From positions 62,001 through 126,000 of the forward strand of contig JAKCPI010012695.1 in assembly GCA_023213315.1 (NCBI GenBank): a stretch of DNA of 64,000 nt, in the 5' to 3' direction. A program made the translations under genes and the position numbers. This DNA comes from Euborellia annulipes. Its lineage: Eukaryota > Arthropoda > Insecta > Dermaptera > Anisolabididae. Each line of letters starts with the position of its first letter. Position 1 is the stretch's first letter. The notes beneath the pieces were generated by a model, which was not told the DNA's origin, ran no database searches, and worked only from the letters and a program-made list of their open reading frames with translations. Positions 42,901 through 54,900 of the stretch are shown here, one piece after another.

Positions 42901-45900
42901 TCTATTTCTTTTTAAACAATGCACAATCAACATAGAGCCCCTAAGCCAGGAAGTGATTCTATAGGCCGTGTGCTTTTCATTTAAGAAATAAGATTTTTTT
43001 TTTAATCCAAAGAAGAATATCGTTATTATTTAAGTAATAAGACCCCGAAACAAAGTTATTTTATAAAAATTATATGCTAAAACAGCACTTATATAATATA
43101 ATTCCAAACTATATTGAGAAGTTTTTTTTTTTTTATTATTAAACAAATTTTCCAAGAGATGTAGAGTAGTATATAAATATATATAAAGCACATATAACCT
43201 ATCATTTTCTCCTTATATAATCTTTTTACAAATACGTTCTAAACAAAAATAAAATCCTTTGATTTGGCCCTCAGAGGGCAAGAGATAACGTTTTTTTAAG
43301 GAATTTTTTATTCTTTTTAATTTTTTCTTTATCGTTGCTCTCTTCGCTTATCAATTCGAAATGCAATCAAATCTCCTTCATAAATTTCTTCTCTTGTTTT
43401 TTGCTGAGCTCATTAATTTACATCGTATTTTGTTTCTCTCTTTATCTAATTCTTCTAATCTTCTTAACTGACAATGCTCTATTTTCTGTTCGAGGTAAAT
43501 TAAAACGTTTTTATCCAAATAATAAAAATATTAAATAAAATTTCTTGCTATTTGAATGTCGTGCCTGTAAAAACGCTTTGAATAGTTTTTCTTTGCTGTA
43601 CATACTAACGAATACATGTATAAACATGGAATTTATTCTTAAGTACCGATCAACTTGTACGAAATTTTGACAATTTTGCTTGCCCTGAGGATGGGTGCGA
43701 CTTGCACCCGAAACGTCGGCAACGAAATATAGATTTTTATTATTTATCCTGGCTGCTGTTCTGAGAAGGCCCCGTTCCTGTTTCTAATAAAAATATTGTT
43801 TTGTTTTGTTTGTAAACAATGGACAATCATCGTATAGGCCGTGTGTATTCTTAAAAATGAGCTTTTTTTTTTTGATCAATACATTTTAATTATAATAATT
43901 ATTTTATTTAAATTAAAATAATTAGCTCTATTGTTATTTAATATTCATTTAATTAGTTTTTTTTTTTCATTCACGCAATTTTACAAGAGATGTAGAATGG
44001 CATATAAATATAAATATATATTATAACCTAATTTATTCATTCCTTTTTTATTTCTCCAAATTAAATCCGGAAGAATTCGATATTTTTCAATTAAATATTC
44101 GTAATTGGGTCAAGTTCGTTGATTTTTTTTTTCTTTCTTTTTTCTCTCTCACTTTGATTATTCCCCGCGTTCATTGAGAGAGTGGGCAACCTGTTTTTAT
44201 TCGCCTCCCCACTCAAACGTTTTGGCCCATTAGTTTTCTGTAAACATCTTTCTCTCTTTCTTTTGAGTGACTCACTCATTCAACTTCCGCTCGTGCGACT
44301 TGGAATATTAATTTTCCTCATCATCATTTTTGAGGTAAAGTCGTTTAGTCTCTCTCTCTCATCTGTTATTTCACACAAAAAAAAAAAATAAAATAAAAAA
44401 AAAATAACGAGATCAGATTTCTTTGAAGTTGTTCCCCCTCCCCCCTCCCCCTCCCCCCTCTTCGTTCACCGTCTCCGGTCTGTGTATTTAATAACAAGCA
44501 AGCAACGATCTGTGGTTACAAAGCATCTGTTGTTGTTTTATATGGTCTCTTAGAAAAGCCATGTTGCCATTTTTATTCTTGTTTCATATTTAAATATAAA
44601 TAAAATTTTCAAAAATATTTAAAGCATATGAATTTAAAAAATATCAGCCTAATTAATATCAAAACAAAACAAATTGTTGCTAATATCATTATACCTGAAA
44701 ACAAAGAGATGTAGATCGTATATAAATCATTATAAGACACCGAAACATTGTTATTTTATAAAAATTATATGCACTTAAATTATACAATACCAAACTATAT
44801 TGAGATTATATTTATTTGATGAATTAATTTAAAAATTTATATTTTCAATTTAAATATATTTAAAAAAAAAATTAATCTCAAATAAAAAACTAATTAGATC
44901 TATTTTTATTTAATTAGGAGTTTTTTTTTTATTAAACAAATTTTCCAAAGGATGTAGAGTAGTATATAAATACATATAAACTAAATATTTTCACTTTATA
45001 TAATATTTCTTCTAATAGACATAAATAAAATCGTTTGATTTGGCCCTTAGAGGGCAAGAGATAATTTTTTTTAAGTTCTAAAAGAATAAATTCAAAAATA
45101 ATATTTAAAATTGAAATGATTAATTATTAATAATATAGAGGTTAGGTAGCCATTTTTGAAATATCTTTCTAAATCTAACCTCAATCTTTTAAAATCATTT
45201 ATTTATTTTAAATAACAAATTAAATCTCATATTTCTAATAATACTATTTAATCGAATAAAAATTTAATTGAGGAAATTTAAAATTTTATTTTCACTCTTT
45301 ATTCCTGAATTGATTATCATTATTTTATTTTTTTTTTCTATATACTAGTACACTGTGCGTACTTCAAAGAAGAAGTTGCCTTTCTTCGTTTTCGTCTTCC
45401 ACAATAGATTTCAAGTGAAATAATTAGCAATCAAGTTTAATTAAGCTTTTATAAGAGAGATAGAGAGGGAACATTCCAGAATTGCTATGCTTGGTTTAAC
45501 TCTAAGGATTGAAGGAAGATTGAAGTTATGAAGGAAAATAGATTTCTCTTAGTAGAGGTTAACTAAAATCAATTTCACTCCTTTCAAAGAAATTGCGCGT
45601 AGCTATGGATTTCTTTTTTAAGAATTTAACTCGGTAAGGAAAAAAAAATTAAATAAAAATAGAGGTTAAATGAAATCTTTGACGACTTTATAAATTATAA
45701 AAATTTGTTGTGAAATAATATTCTTATTTAATAATTACAATCTCAACTAATTTTCAGGTTAAATTTATTTGAATATATCAAAAATATAATAATTAATTAG
45801 GTCTATTGTTTGTAAATATTGTCGATCACATTGTTGACATTATTAGTAAGAGATGTAGAGTAATATATAATTATATATATTATCAATTAATTCTCATTAT

Positions 45901-48900
45901 TATTGCCGAATTTTATTTTGGTTCGTTTAATGGAATTCTTCACAAAAAATAGCGTTAATATTTGTTTTGATTAATAAATTTTAATTCTCCTATTTCAATT
46001 AAAATAAAATAACTCGATCTATTATTATTTATTATAAAATTATTAAATCTATTTTCCAAGTGACGTACACAAATATATAAATAAATGTAGAGTCCATAAT
46101 CAAATAAGTATTAGAAAATATATTTTTATGAATCAAATATTTTCTTTTCGTTATCGCATTCTTCTCTTATCAATTATTCTCTGTCTCTATGAGTTATAAA
46201 ATTTTCAATTTTTTTTTTTTTTTTGTCATTGAATTTAATATTAAAGGGTTTGGCTCATGGAATTCGTTCCGCCAATTAGCCAATTATATAAGCGATATTT
46301 AATCGAATAAATTATGCAAATAAGTATACTATTTGGTTAGAGATTTATTATTATTTAATTTGAGATTATTGAGATGACGTCAATTAGTGTGAAAATATAA
46401 ACTAAATACAAAATTGTTTCTAACTTCATTAAAGAAGAAAAATGTAAACAATTGAAATTAATTATTCAAAGAATTGTTTCTCTTTTTTATAGATATACTC
46501 TTTAAAAAAAGAAGACATTCAAATTACCAAAGAATAAATATTAACAAAAAAAAAATGGATATCTTATCATGACTCATTTCTTAGACTCAATAAATATAAT
46601 TTATTCATCATCTAAGAACATAAAAAATATCATCATCGCTTATATAAGGTTAAGTGTCCTTAGAAATAAATGAATGAGACAAAGAAAGTATGTTTGCCAA
46701 GGTTGTTAATTAAATGATCCTCTTACTATATAAACTTATCATCAAATAAAAACTGAGAAAGAGAAAAAAATACCAACTACGCAACATTTGACATCCCAAG
46801 AAGAAATATTTATAAAACTTTCCTTTTATGTTCAAACATTATGAAAAAAATTATTTTCTATAGAAAAATTTACTCTATTTAATTTATAATCATTTTTTTT
46901 TTTAATAAAATCATTCAATATATATAACCTAACAATGCAAACAATAGTTTAGTCAAAAAATGGCGTCTGTGTTAAAATTTATAGGTTATTTATTAATTTG
47001 CCATTATCTTAAAAATCTAATTTAATTTAAAAATCTATTTTACACTTAAATTTCATTGAATGTTCAATCATATATCAGATTTTTTTATAAAACATTTTTC
47101 CAAGAGATGTAGATTGTATATAAATATAAAATTGTTTTTCTTTAATTAAGGCAATAAAAAAACTGGTGTGACTGGCGCACAGCACACAACTTTCTCTTAC
47201 CTTCGGTAATCGAAAGTTGTGTTCTGTGCTTGTCACACCAGATTTTTCGTGTCGAAATATATTTAGTTTCCGCCAATATATTAGAAATTTAAGATGTCAA
47301 ATTTATAAACATGGGAAAATATTTATATTTTGTTACCATGGCAACCATTTTCTCCTATCTTTCCTATGAAGCACAAGAGTAAAGTGTGCTTCAAACAATT
47401 TTGAGAGCAAAACGAGAATATACATTTGAAAGAGCATCTAAAAAATAATTGATTTTTGAATTTTAATCAAAATCGTTAGAGCGAATTTTGAGAAAATCGA
47501 AAAAACTAAAAAGTACATCAGTAAAGTACTAGTACTCTTTGGCCGATTTTGATTAAAAGCTTATTTTTCCGGTCCGGGAGGTATTTAACTTAAATATAAA
47601 ATTTCAACCTCCTAGCTCAATTCCTTCATGCTTAAAATTGAAACACACACACACACACAGACAGACCATGTCGCGAAAACCAGTTTTTTGGATTCAGGGG
47701 ACCTCAAAACGTGAAGATCCATCAAAATCTCGACATCGAATTTTTGACATGAATCAATACTTTCTCTCTATATATATATTACATATACATAGGTAGAGAA
47801 AGTAAAAAATATGTCCTATTATCTCAAAGCGAATTTTAAATTTATTTTGGCTTGTCTCTTTTCAAATTTATATGCATTTTAATTGACTTGAAAAAAAATA
47901 AATAAATTGATTTAAATTTCTTAACTGTTATTATATAATTCAACTATCAATCAAATTAAGTCATTTTTGAAGATGATAAATTAATATATACTAAAAAAAA
48001 AAAAGATCTGGCCTTTTAGAAAACGATAAAATAAAAAATAACCTTAAAAAATATGACAAGAGCCGCCATTTTTCAATGAAATTTGAAACTATTTTAGTTG
48101 ACATTGTTAAATTAACAATTGAGATTATTTATTGAAAAAATCAATAAATAACCTAAAAAAAGGTTAAGTCTTGGAATTTAAATTTTGTATTTGTTTTCAG
48201 GCAACATTATCGCATACATCGTGGCTGTTGCATGCAGCGTTAGAGGGTCGGGCGCGACTCGGTAGTGTGACAGTTCTTGTGCCTGACACATGGCCTGACA
48301 AATGTACATTATCAGCGGCCACCAGCTCGAATGGCGAGAAGCCGGACTTGCGAGTTGGTCCTCAACATCCTGTACATCGAGACGAGCCCTGGACACACCA
48401 GCCTGAAGGATGCGCCCGTCCTGGCGAATATATCTACATCAGCCATCAGACACTCTTAAACGGCAACAATATCAGTGAGTTTTTTTTTTAATATATTAAA
48501 TAATTTCTCTTAAAAGAGGTTAGAATTTGAGAAAAAATCAAATCCACTTTCTATTCTATAAATAATTATTTGAATTTAAAACATTATTATGATGTTAAAA
48601 TCAAAATCATAATAAACTGATTTATATACGATCTACATCTTTTAGTTTTTTAGTATAATGATGTTAGAAACAATTTGTTTTGATATGATATAGCCATTTA
48701 ATTATTCTTAATAAAATATTGAATATTCTTTTTTGTTTAATATTTTTTTTTTTGCAAATCTCTCCCGTTAATTATCAAATAATAAAATTTTGATATCTGT
48801 CATCTCACGGTATATAATTTTCCACTTTGTTTACATACTATTAACCTCACTTTTCTTTGATTGAAGTCTCCTGTCTAAGGCATAAATAAAAAAACTCACT

Positions 48901-51900
48901 TTTTATTATAAAATAAATTCATTTTTTTTTTTTATTGAATTTTAAAAAATCTTCACTAAAGTTAAATATTTTTGGGGTCAGATGAATTATAATATAAATA
49001 AAAGATTCGCCAAAATCAAAATAAAATGTTAATTAATTCAAATTTATATTTCAATAAATAATTTTGTCAAACAAATTATTTAAATAGAAATTAGAAAATT
49101 GTAATTGTAATAATACTAAATTATTAAAAAAACATTAATTGTTTTTGACTTTATTATACAAAAAAAAAAGAACTAAGAGATGTAGATCATATATAAATAT
49201 ATATTTAGTAATTTTGATTTTTATATAAAATGAAAATAAGTTTTTCAAATTTTTTATATTCCACAATCTCCAAAATGGCTGCTGTTTTTAAGTGAAAATA
49301 ATTTCCATATTGAAATCCTTTTAAATTCAAAGAAATAGTTTAAATTTCCAATATGGCGGATGATTTAAAATTAGAGATTATATTATGACTAACCAATGGA
49401 TGTTTTCAAAGCAATTTAAAAAAAATATTCTTGAAATGATCCTCTTTATTTTTTTTTCTCAAGAATTAGCGAAGAGTGAAAAGGAATGTTTAGATAATTG
49501 TTTTGATAAATGATACCCGATGTTAATGATTCACAAACAATTGCAGTCCTTGACATTTCTATAATAAATGAAAGTCGAATTACAATTAAGGATGATAATT
49601 TAAAAAAAAAGAATGCATCATCTGCAAAAAGACACGACGTAGACAAATATCAATACATAACTTAACAATCTAACATCCATTTAATAATTGTTAAATAACA
49701 TGTCTCAAATCTAAGAGATGTAGATCGCTTATAAATATATTAATATATTAAATCCTAATTAGAGGCTGATTTAGAAAGAAAATATTGATATTGATTATAT
49801 ATAACCTCTTAATGATAATAATAAACATTTAAATATCTGAGACTATTTAGAGAAGAAATTCAAACAACAATTAAAATACTTCTATTTTATTCGAAATAAA
49901 AAAAAAAAACAAATTGTTTCTGACTTCATTATACAAAAAAAAACTAAGAGATGTAGATCGCATATAAATATATATATAGTAATTTTGATTTTTACTAAAA
50001 AACGAAAATGAAAATAAATTTTTCTATAGATTTTCACACTTTTAATAAAAAATTTGATCTATTAATTAAATTTAGGCTTTGGGTATTGTTAAAATTCGTT
50101 GTATCATGCATATGACACGTTCCATCCATCCAAGAGGGATTAATATTAATAAATAGTGAGTTGCTGTTGCTGTTGCTGTTGTTGTTGTTGTTAGGACGTT
50201 CATTCATCTTGGGGCCCCCTCAGGCCACGAATAATAAACAGATTACGTTTAAAGTTTAAGATTACAAGAATTGAAGGGAATTAAACTCTCTCTCTGTATG
50301 TATGTGTGTTTGTGATAGATTGAAAAGGAAATCCGTTTTGGATGATCCTTTCGTTCGTTGGTTGGTTCGTTGGTTGGTTAAGTTATATAAAACCACCCAC
50401 GCTGAAAGAATGACCACCTCAGGGCAATTTGAAAGAAAAAAAAAAGAGAATATATTACTTTTTTATTTTTAAATAAATTAATTCGAATTTTTGCCATCAA
50501 CAATTTAAACAATATCCAATGCCTAAATTTAATTAATAGTTCACATTTTAGATGAAAATCTATATAAAAACTTATTTTTATTTTCATTTTGTACTAAAAA
50601 TCAAAATTACTATATATATATTTATATGCGATCTACATCTCTTAGTTTTTTAGACGCCTTATTAAAAAGATTTGCTTTGATATAAATATATTTGTACATT
50701 TAGAATTGTATCTTCTTTTTCAAATGTTTTAAGTTAGATAATTTGAAAATTTAAGTTTTTTTAAAAAAATTTTATTATGCCGTCTGTCCCTGATTGTTGT
50801 TTCTATCTAACCTTAAAAAATTTATTAAATTTTATGCAATTTTAATTCCTTCTTATTTTATTAATAATACAAATAAATTAGAAAGAAAAAAAATAATTTT
50901 ATTTAAATTATAAATATTAAATTATTTTTATTGCTATTAAATATTTTTTCTTAATTATTATTTAAAATATTATTAATATACAATTAAATAGTTAAGTATT
51001 TTAATTATTAGTTTTATTTTCTTGTAATAAATTGAAAAATATATCTAAATCAATGAGATGGACTAATCAAAGAGATGTAGAATGCATATAAACAAGTTTT
51101 TGAGTTGGCAGTCCTACATTAATATTATTTATTGATTCAATATCTTTAAAAGAAGACGTTACGATTATTATTAATATCAGATAATATTTTTTCTTCATCC
51201 TTTGCAGCTCCTTAAGATTAAAAAAAAAAAAAACTCAGCATCTCGAGCGTAAAATCAAATGAGAATAGAGAGGGGGAGGGGAGGGGAGGGGAGGGGGAAT
51301 ATTTATTGCAAGCATTTCGTTTTTTATTAATTGCTCCTCCCTCTTTGTTAGATCCTATCAAAGAGAGAAAAGGTTGAATCTAATTAAAAAATATAAATTC
51401 AAGTTTGAATCTTATTATTAGAAACGTTACGCATCAATTAGTTGCTTTGTTTTGTCAACGATCAGCGCAATAAATCTAAGGATTAATTGAAGAGAGCAAA
51501 AAAGAAAAGAAAAAGAATTAATTGATTGATTTTGAGGTTAACAGCCTCTAATTTAAATTGAAAAGTAAAAAAAAAAGTGAAATTATTATTTATTTATTTC
51601 TAATAAATTCAAAATAATTATTATTAAATTTTCTAAAATTTAAATAATTATAAAATAAATATTAGCTATATTTCCTTTTTGTTGATATTGAATTGCATGC
51701 AATCTACATCTCAGTTTTTCTTTGATTATTATGAAGTTTGGAACACTTTTAATTGATTGTTTATTTCATCACATAGCTTTAATAGTAATATTTGTTGTTA
51801 ATTTTGTTCTTTCAGGTCGATCCCTCGTTCGTGAATTTGCAAAATATCGTTATGGCGTATTTGATGAGATTGGATACGATTTGGATCCCGTTTATCCGAA

Positions 51901-54900
51901 ATGTTATAAATCAGAAGATGATAGTGAGATTGTGACTGGATGTTCAGATCGGCCAATTCGTAACGACGAGTGAGTTTTTCTTTTATTACAATAAAATCCT
52001 TTTCTTTAAAAAAAAAATAAGACCATGAGTCATCCAGCATTAAGCCACTCTTGCCTGGCTTTTCTTCACAAACTACTAAATATACGTTCTCTATTACTCT
52101 TAAAAAGATCTCTCAATTTGTGACGCATCGTCTCGCAAATTTCTTGATTTTTTTTCTTTTTAAGTCAATGATTATATATCAAATTGTTTAAATAAGTATC
52201 ATTTAGTATTAAAAAATTTATAAATATATATATCAGACATTAAGGACAATTTTAATTATATCTAAGAGATGTAGAATATATATATATATATATATTTATT
52301 TATATATATTCTACATCTCTTAGATTTTCGTTTTTTTATGTGATTTATTTAAAATTGCCCATTAATTCTGATTATTTTTATTTCCGATTATAATCAAGAA
52401 ATTCTAATTTTAATAAAGGAAGAACATAATTATTAGAATATTCAAATATTTTTATTTATTTTTATGTTAATGAAAAAGAGCAAACATGACACGTGTTTAA
52501 AAAAAACTTAAAACATGCACGCATTTTTTTTTCTTTATCTAACTAATCTTTATTTTTTTTTTTTTATTTCTCTGGTTATTATTAAATAAGGACGAGCGTA
52601 AAAAAAATTAATTATTCCCATTTAAATCTGGTGTAACTAACACCAGATTTTTGTTTGATAACAATTATTTATTTTTATTTACGGTTTCATTTCTACCTGT
52701 GAGTTGTAGAGAAAGAGAGAAGAATAGAGAATGGAATTCCCATTTTGAGGGTGAAAAGGCCTTTGTATTTTTATTTTACGAGCAATAAAGAAAAAAAATG
52801 TTAAGCTAAAAATGCCTTTTGTAAATCATGTTCCAAACCTTTAAAAGCCGAAAAAAAAAATTTATAATTTTTCCCAGGAAATTAAATAAATCCTCTACAT
52901 AAATCATATACTCTCGTTTTCGGTCTACATTTGTTATTTCACCCGACGACAAACGGGAATTCTGAAAATAGGAAAAGATAATTTTTAGCTAAATTATAAT
53001 TTAAATAAAAATGTCAGATTTCAAAAATTTTATTAAAATATTATGAAATTTCATTATAATAAATTCATTTTCTTAATATTAATAATAAAACGAATTGCAA
53101 TTTGTGAAAATATTACTATATTCATCAAAAGTGAACTCTCATCTGTCATAAAAAAAATATATTAGGTTAAAAAGAGGTTATGTTCAGAGTGACGTCATTT
53201 ACAAAAAAAAAAAAAGCGCGCGGGAAAAATTTTATTCAAGGAAATGATCCTGTAATCTGTCAAAATTTGAGGTTATAAAGAGGTTATCTTAACTTTTGAT
53301 AGCCAAAGGAGACGCCATTTTTTTTGAAGAAATAAAAAGTATAATTGTAACGAAATACATTTTTAGAGAAGAATTACATAAAATTAAACAAATTATTGAA
53401 TTAAAAATGATGTAAAATTAATTATAGATCTATATTTGATACAAGAAAATAAGAGATTAAGTCAAAAAAATTAGGAATAGTAAGTATAAGTAAGCGAAAA
53501 TGGTGGAAAAGAGGTTATTTTCAATTAATAAGTATTCTTCTTCTTCTTCTCTTAATTATATGGCTTGGACAATAGTCCGTTTGGCCAGCTTATAAATTAA
53601 TAAGTATTAATTATATAAAATTGATAATTCAATTTTCTTTTTTTTTAGTGTTTGTGACAATCCACGATTTGGCCCACGAGATTTAGCACGACTCGTCTCC
53701 CCAGAGGCAAAATCCTCTTTAATGTTTGCCCCTGAAGCCGAACAAATTGTTCGTTTTTGCGATGGCGAGACTCACGATCGATTTGCGCCAACAAAACAAA
53801 ATCTCATCTGTAATCGTAAGAGTGTAATGGAAATTATTGCCCAACACCCGGATTTCATCAACGTGTAAGTTGTTTGTCTCTATCATTTATTAATATAACT
53901 AACAATTGACTTTTTTTTATTTGTTTACTTCTTTTTTAAACAATGATTGATTGTTAAAAGTTTTATAAATAAAAATTCTTTTTTTTTTTTTTTTTTTTTT
54001 TTTAGTGTAATCGATCCGACTCTTCCAGTGAATGTGACGCCTTCTTTTACGTATAAACGTCGATCTCTCACCCGTTATGTACTTTTAATTGAGAATTCAA
54101 AAAACATGAATGTTCGAGAAACTTGGAGTTTCTTACGAGTTGCTGTTCGTAAATGGGCCGTCCACGATCTCCCTGACAACACCGAGGTGAGCGAATGACG
54201 TCAAAAAGATTCTTTTTAATTGTATTTTAGCACGCACATTGAATTCATTAACCAAGCTTTTATCGATTTCTGAATGAGGAAATGCTAATAAAAATAGAAT
54301 ATCTCTCAAGAAGCCACTTGAAAAAGTCAAAATAAAATTTTAGATTATTTTTAAAAGAAGCTTTTACTTAAATCAATGAAATAAATTACAAAAAATTAAA
54401 CAAATTTTAGGTTAGGTAGAAATTATATGTTGTTAACTTCAGATTAGTATTAAATATAAGGGGTGTAGAATAATAATTTTTTTTTTGTTGTTGATAACCT
54501 AACTGATATTATTGTTTAGCTTTAATAATAGAAAAATTTAATAAACAAAAAAAATGAAAATTTTCAATAAAATTAATCAAAATAATATTTCGATAATTCT
54601 ATTACTTTTAATTATTTATTTATTTAATAATATAATTGTATTCAACTTCATTTTCTTATAAAATAATTCTTTAGACAACATTTCGATTAATTAGTCGTGA
54701 CTTCAACAGGCCATAATCGAAAATCTGATGAAGTCACGAATCGAAAAGTCAAATAAAAATTATTTTTAAGAAAAAATTAATTCTTTTCGACATATGAACA
54801 AACGCAATTTGTAAATAGGAGAATTTTTTTAATAAGAAATTGTTTTTTTTCTCCACCAGGTGGGACTTGTGATGGCCAACGACAAACAAGCAACTCGTCT

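Larger units (their letters stand above)
6393..48200 (+). other. Intron 1 of the CLCA gene (41.8 kb)
   Basis: Begins GTGAGT after exon 1 and ends TTTTCAG before exon 2. It has no ORF resembling a known protein on either strand; the longest open frames (60-92 codons) are low complexity or fall in repeats. The content is A+T-rich DNA dense with non-autonomous repeats, given separately. Islands of higher complexity at about 16020-16180, 21840-22020, 22880-23110, 34690-34920, 39660-39910 and 41960-42130 are the best candidates for regulatory sequence or missed non-coding exons. Confidence 0.85.
48475..51815 (+). other. Intron 2 of the CLCA gene (3.3 kb)
   Basis: A+T-rich and non-coding. It carries three copies of a repeat with CTAAGAGATGTAGATC followed by TATAAATATA and AGTAATTTTGATTTTTA (about 49140-49235, 49915-50025 and, reversed, 50580-50665). 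The second and third form an inverted pair about 550 bp apart. Also a (TTG)n tract (50160-50191) and a G-run tract (51272-51298). Confidence 0.85.

Noticed and set aside
44182..44391. 69-codon hydrophobic + frame near a higher-complexity patch
   Set aside because: Leu/Phe-rich composition follows from T-rich DNA; there is no homology and no splice support.
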